Of a DNA stretch of 64,000 nt, positions 60,848-64,000 are shown piece by piece. This DNA comes from Ancylobacter aquaticus (GTDB lineage Bacteria > Pseudomonadota > Alphaproteobacteria > Rhizobiales > Xanthobacteraceae). Every line of letters starts with the position of its first letter. Positions within the stretch are counted from its first letter, which is position 1. The stretch is taken from the NCBI RefSeq assembly GCF_004339465.1, contig NZ_SMFY01000002.1:186001-250000 (forward strand), given 5' to 3'. Below the pieces are notes generated by a model. It did not search any database. It worked only from the letters and a program-made list of their open reading frames with translations, and was not told where the DNA came from. The translations under genes and the position numbers were made by a program.

Positions 60848-62077
60848 TCAGCCCTCCTTCCACAGCAGGTCGTGCGTGTCCCGGCGGCCCATGCGCCAGG
60901 CTGGAAACCATGCGCCGGCCATGCCGACGAGGGCTGCGCCAGCGACGCACAGCGCGGCGATGGCGGCCGTGCCGGCGCCGTCCAGCCATAGGAACGGAAT
61001 GCCCATCTCACTGAGGTGATGCACCAGGGCGCGCTCGAACAGGCGCAAGAGGAGCAGGCCAAGCACCACGCCCAGCGCTCCGCCGGCGGCGGTGGCAAAC
61101 GCGGCTTCCGCCACGGCGATAGCCACGATCTGGCCGGGGCGCGCGCCGATTGCCTTGAGCAGCCCCATTTCACGGCGGCGCTCCGCCATGATGGCGGAGA
61201 ACAGCACCATGACCATGACGGCAGTGCTGGCGGATAACGCCACGACAAGCAGCACGAGCCCGCCGAGCAGCGCCACCAGCCCTTGCCGGATTCCGGTCAG
61301 CAGCGAGCCGCCGACGATCACCTTGATGCCGGCGACATTGGACAGCAGCGCGAAGCGCAGCTGAAGCTCGGAAACGCCGGGCGCCAGCTGAACGAGAAAT
61401 CCGGTGACGTTGGCGGGCTCCAGCATCGGCGGCACCGCGCCCGTGCGCGCCTGCACGTCGTCACCCAGGCCAATCAGGCTGGCCATGTGAAGGAATACCC
61501 CGCGCTCCTGCGTGCCGGACCCGGTGCGCGCCAACTTCCCATAAACGCGGAAGGGCTGCCCGAAAAGCACGACCTGCGTGCCGAGCGGCAGGTTGCGTGC
61601 TGCGCCGAGGATGACGTCGCCGGGCTGCATAGGCCCGGTGAGCCGTTCCGACAGCCAGGGTAGAATGGTGAAATCGGTCGCCGGGTCGAAGCCGATCAAA
61701 TCGACCAGTTCCCCCGCTCCGCCAAGGCCGGACTGGTCGGTTCGCAGGATGCGCTGGGCGGCGAGCCGGGCGATGCCGGCCACGTCGGCACGCGCCAGTG
61801 CATCGGCGGGCAGGGTGCTGTCGGTCGGTTCGACGGTGAGCAGTGCGTCAGTCAGGTTGGTCAGCGCTGCCTGGTTCACCACCATGAGGTCGGCGCCAAC
61901 CCGGCTGAGGCCGATCTGCATGCTCGCGACCACGCTGCGCATGGCGACCACGCCGCCAAAGGTGACGGCGCTGGCCACGGCGATGGCGGCAACAAGCAGC
62001 AAGGTGCGTGACTGGCGGCGGCCAAGATTTTGAACCGCCAGCGCCAGCACGAGCCGGCACGAGGAGGCCGCGGACAT
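60848..62077 (-). CDS. FtsX/MacB-like ABC transporter permease
   Basis: The 409-aa protein has one N-terminal helix (LLLVAAIAVASAVTFGGVVAM), a periplasmic domain of roughly 200 residues, and three C-terminal helices (LVALLGGLVLLVVALSASTAVMV, AAFATAAGGALGVVLGLLLL, AAIAALCVAGAALVGMAGAW), the MacB/LolE-like layout. AERRREMGLLKAIGARPGQI is the coupling loop. It follows the copper-oxidase gene by 31 bases, pointing to a role in its maturation or export. Similar ABC systems accompany nosZ-type enzymes. Confidence 0.9.
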   Translation of the reverse strand: MSAASSCRLVLALAVQNLGRRQSRTLLLVAAIAVASAVTFGGVVAMRSVVASMQIGLSRVGADLMVVNQAALTNLTDALLTVEPTDSTLPADALARADVAGIARLAAQRILRTDQSGLGGAGELVDLIGFDPATDFTILPWLSERLTGPMQPGDVILGAARNLPLGTQVVLFGQPFRVYGKLARTGSGTQERGVFLHMASLIGLGDDVQARTGAVPPMLEPANVTGFLVQLAPGVSELQLRFALLSNVAGIKVIVGGSLLTGIRQGLVALLGGLVLLVVALSASTAVMVMVLFSAIMAERRREMGLLKAIGARPGQIVAIAVAEAAFATAAGGALGVVLGLLLLRLFERALVHHLSEMGIPFLWLDGAGTAAIAALCVAGAALVGMAGAWFPAWRMGRRDTHDLLWKEG

Positions 62078-62108
62078 CAGCCTGAATATCCGTGCCGGAT
62101 GCGCGTGC

Positions 62109-63935
62109 TTACAGAGTGCATGAACGGGTGTGCTTCATGTGCTCCATCTCGGTCGGGACGATCACGCAGTCATGGTGCCCGCCCGAGCTTGGCAGGATGC
62201 CGATCAGATTGTCGGTCGCGGTCTCGATCACGGCGATGCCGCTCGACAGCCGTTGGAAACCGCTGAACGGCACCAGTACGAACTTGCCGTCATAGGTGAT
62301 GGCCGGTGTCTGCAGATCGGGGCCGATGCCCTGAATCTCCTTTTTGATCGTCCATGTGTCGGTATCCACCACCATCACCCCGCTGGCGGCGGGTGCGGGG
62401 TGCAACACGGAAAGGTAGAGTTTTTTCGAATCGAGCGAGAACACCATGTGGAACGGGTTGGGATACTTGCCCCGCCACAGCGGGTCCTCGACATGGGCGA
62501 TCTTCTTCCAGTTGCGCGGGTCGGGATCGGAGGAATCGAACACCGAGCAGTTGTTCTCGCGCAGATTGTTCATCATGCACAGGAAGCGCCCGTCGGGGGA
62601 AAAACCGATCTCGTGGCCGGGCGAGTGGATCTTGTCGAACGTCACCTCCCAGCGGTCCTCGGCAACCTCGACGACGTCGTACTGGTCCTGTGACGCGGTG
62701 TTGAACTGGAGGAAGGCGGCGGGGGCGAAGTTGTTCTCGGCATCGAGAATGGCGATGCCGCCGCACAGGCGCACCACCGTCGCAGCCCAGCGCCCGCTCG
62801 GGTGCCAGATGGTGCCGTCCGCGCCGGTGAGACCCATCGGGTCGTCGCCGGGCAGCGTGCCTTCCTCGACGAAGAGTTCGCCCATGGGAACCATTTCCCA
62901 GTCGATCTTCTGGCCCTTCGTGCCGAGATAGTCGTATTTGCCGGTAACCGAATCCGGATAGATGCGGTAGATCGTCAGCACGCCGCCATCTTGCCAGGCG
63001 CGCGCGAGCTGGCTGGAATTGGCCTTCCAGTCGAATTTCAGCGCCGCCTTCACCTGCGACGTCGTGCGGTCGAAGCAGGCGGCGATGTCCTTCTGGCCGT
63101 CGGTGACGAAATAGGACTGCGCGTCCTTGGGGTTGATCGTCACATGCACGCCCAGCCCGAGGCCGGTGGTCTCCGAGACGTTCTCCATCAGCTGCATCTG
63201 CGCGCCGTCATAGCGCACGCGGTAGATGTTGAAGCCTGGCGCCGGCTCGGTGATGTTGGTCGGGATGCCGTAGATGAGCGCGTTCTTGCCGCCCTGGGTG
63301 GAGTTGACGAACTCGAACGAGTGATAGGGATCGGCGCTGGGAAAGGCGCAGAGATGGTGGGCGATCGGGTTGAAGTCGCCATAGTTCCAGTACCAGATCG
63401 ACGCCAGTACGCGGTTGGTGTTGAGATCGAGCGCGTAGCAGCCGCCACCGAGCTTGGTCGGCAACACCGCCACCCATTTGCCGAGGCCCTTGCCGTCGAA
63501 GCTGGCCCGTGAATCGATCAGCTCGCGGGTGATCGGGGCCGCTTGCGGCCCGGGCGTCGCGGCGCCGGCGGGCGTGGTGCCGAGGCCGACGGCGTCAAGC
63601 GCGCCGCTTTGCACCGCGTGATAGCCGAGCACGCCGGTTTCGGCGATGAGCGCGGTGGCGGCGGCGGCCTTGAACACGTTGCGCCGCGTCAGCCGCGTCG
63701 GAGCGGGCGCTTCCTCCGGGAGCGGCGCGAGCGGCAGCAGCGGCTGGGCGGCGAGGGCGCGGGCCTGCTTTTCGCGCAGATAGTCCTGGAACTCTTCGTG
63801 ATCCGAGCGCACGACCTCGTTCCGCCGTGTGAGATAGGCGTCGATCTGGGCGCGCGTCGCGTCGAGTGGTTCGAGATTTAGATCGGTCGGCGCCTTCCGG
63901 CCGCTCGTCGCCTCGGTCTTGTCCAGCTCGCTCAT
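62109..63935 (-). CDS. tcDH: thiocyanate-dehydrogenase-like Tat-exported copper beta-propeller oxidase
   Basis: The 608-aa protein has a twin-arginine signal at residues 84-85 (LTRRNVFKAAAATALIAETG), after an unusually long 80-residue cytosolic stretch, then a beta-propeller with many conserved His: NPIAHHLCAFPS (193-194), GLGVHVTINPK (264), IWHPSGRW, KIHSPGHEIGFSPDG, NPFHMVFSLD, LHPAPAASG and a C-terminal SSGGHHDCVIVPTEMEH. This His-rich pattern is the one I know from thiocyanate dehydrogenase, a copper enzyme distantly related to nitrous oxide reductase that oxidises thiocyanate to cyanate and sulfur in the periplasm. No NosZ CuA domain is present. Assignment is by recall of the family; the substrate is inferred. 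Confidence 0.75.
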   Translation of the reverse strand: MSELDKTEATSGRKAPTDLNLEPLDATRAQIDAYLTRRNEVVRSDHEEFQDYLREKQARALAAQPLLPLAPLPEEAPAPTRLTRRNVFKAAAATALIAETGVLGYHAVQSGALDAVGLGTTPAGAATPGPQAAPITRELIDSRASFDGKGLGKWVAVLPTKLGGGCYALDLNTNRVLASIWYWNYGDFNPIAHHLCAFPSADPYHSFEFVNSTQGGKNALIYGIPTNITEPAPGFNIYRVRYDGAQMQLMENVSETTGLGLGVHVTINPKDAQSYFVTDGQKDIAACFDRTTSQVKAALKFDWKANSSQLARAWQDGGVLTIYRIYPDSVTGKYDYLGTKGQKIDWEMVPMGELFVEEGTLPGDDPMGLTGADGTIWHPSGRWAATVVRLCGGIAILDAENNFAPAAFLQFNTASQDQYDVVEVAEDRWEVTFDKIHSPGHEIGFSPDGRFLCMMNNLRENNCSVFDSSDPDPRNWKKIAHVEDPLWRGKYPNPFHMVFSLDSKKLYLSVLHPAPAASGVMVVDTDTWTIKKEIQGIGPDLQTPAITYDGKFVLVPFSGFQRLSSGIAVIETATDNLIGILPSSGGHHDCVIVPTEMEHMKHTRSCTL

Positions 63936-64000
63936 CTTTCGTTCCCCTGCCTGTCGTACCGGCGTCGTTCACCGGCCTTCCTGCCTGTATTCAACTCTGT

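Noticed and set aside
62109-63935. Nitrous oxide reductase (NosZ)
   Set aside because: No CuA domain and no NosZ-type His motif blocks; the His-rich blocks fit thiocyanate dehydrogenase better.

Overview
The window is GC-rich DNA, densely packed with genes and rich in ATGA/GTGA-type overlaps. It looks like an alphaproteobacterial chromosome, most likely Hyphomicrobiales (Rhizobiales). Xanthobacteraceae such as Ancylobacter or Starkeya would fit the sulfur, molybdenum and amine metabolism, but this placement is inferred from gene content and style, not from a marker gene. I saw no rRNA, tRNA or CRISPR array. The only mobile DNA I can support is a decayed IS66-type remnant near 50.0-50.4 kb.

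Layout. 0-8 kb: a truncated MFS symporter, a tiny membrane protein, a nitrilase-family amidohydrolase coupled to an agmatinase-type ureohydrolase, an esterase, ethanolamine ammonia-lyase (eutBC) and a YafK-type L,D-transpeptidase. 8.2-10.5 kb: a DmeRF-like Co/Ni sensor and efflux pair with its operator, and phosphonoacetaldehyde hydrolase. 10.6-14.2 kb: a glycosyltransferase facing a coupled acyl-CoA dehydrogenase-like / PIG-L deacetylase / NodS-like methyltransferase operon, an uncharacterised biosynthetic set. 14.3-22.0 kb: a LuxR solo of the OryR/PipR (plant-responsive) type between two proline-iminopeptidase-like genes, followed by a complete peptide ABC transporter; the same 20-bp palindromic element stands at the same distance and orientation before both peptidase genes. 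22.2-27.8 kb: a polyamine-type ABC transporter and an amidase. 27.8-31.6 kb: small exported proteins and an OmpR-type two-component system.

31.7-38.0 kb is a tightly overlapping operon joining a periplasmic isoquinoline/aldehyde-type molybdenum hydroxylase, a monohaem cytochrome, a flavocytochrome c sulfide dehydrogenase flavoprotein and soxX-Y-Z-A, without soxB or soxCD; its SoxY lacks the usual GGCGG carrier tail. 38.2-46.2 kb: regulators, a second molybdenum hydroxylase with its XdhC maturation protein, and two exported NTF2-like proteins. 46.5-54.6 kb: an SDR, DUF2306, DUF2147 and an AraC/MFS pair that share a repeated promoter motif, the IS66 remnant, a DedA protein and a phospholipid-methyltransferase-like protein. 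54.7-59.0 kb: arginine deiminase between two arginine/ornithine-type antiporters. 59.3-64.0 kb: a thiocyanate-dehydrogenase-like Tat-exported copper oxidase in one operon with an ABC exporter and an uncharacterised membrane-anchored protein.

How it fits together (inference): the region is rich in functions for plant- or soil-derived nitrogen compounds (peptides, ethanolamine, guanidino compounds, polyamines, arginine, phosphonates) and for periplasmic sulfur oxidation. Thiocyanate oxidation would release sulfane sulfur that the incomplete Sox/FCSD set could handle.
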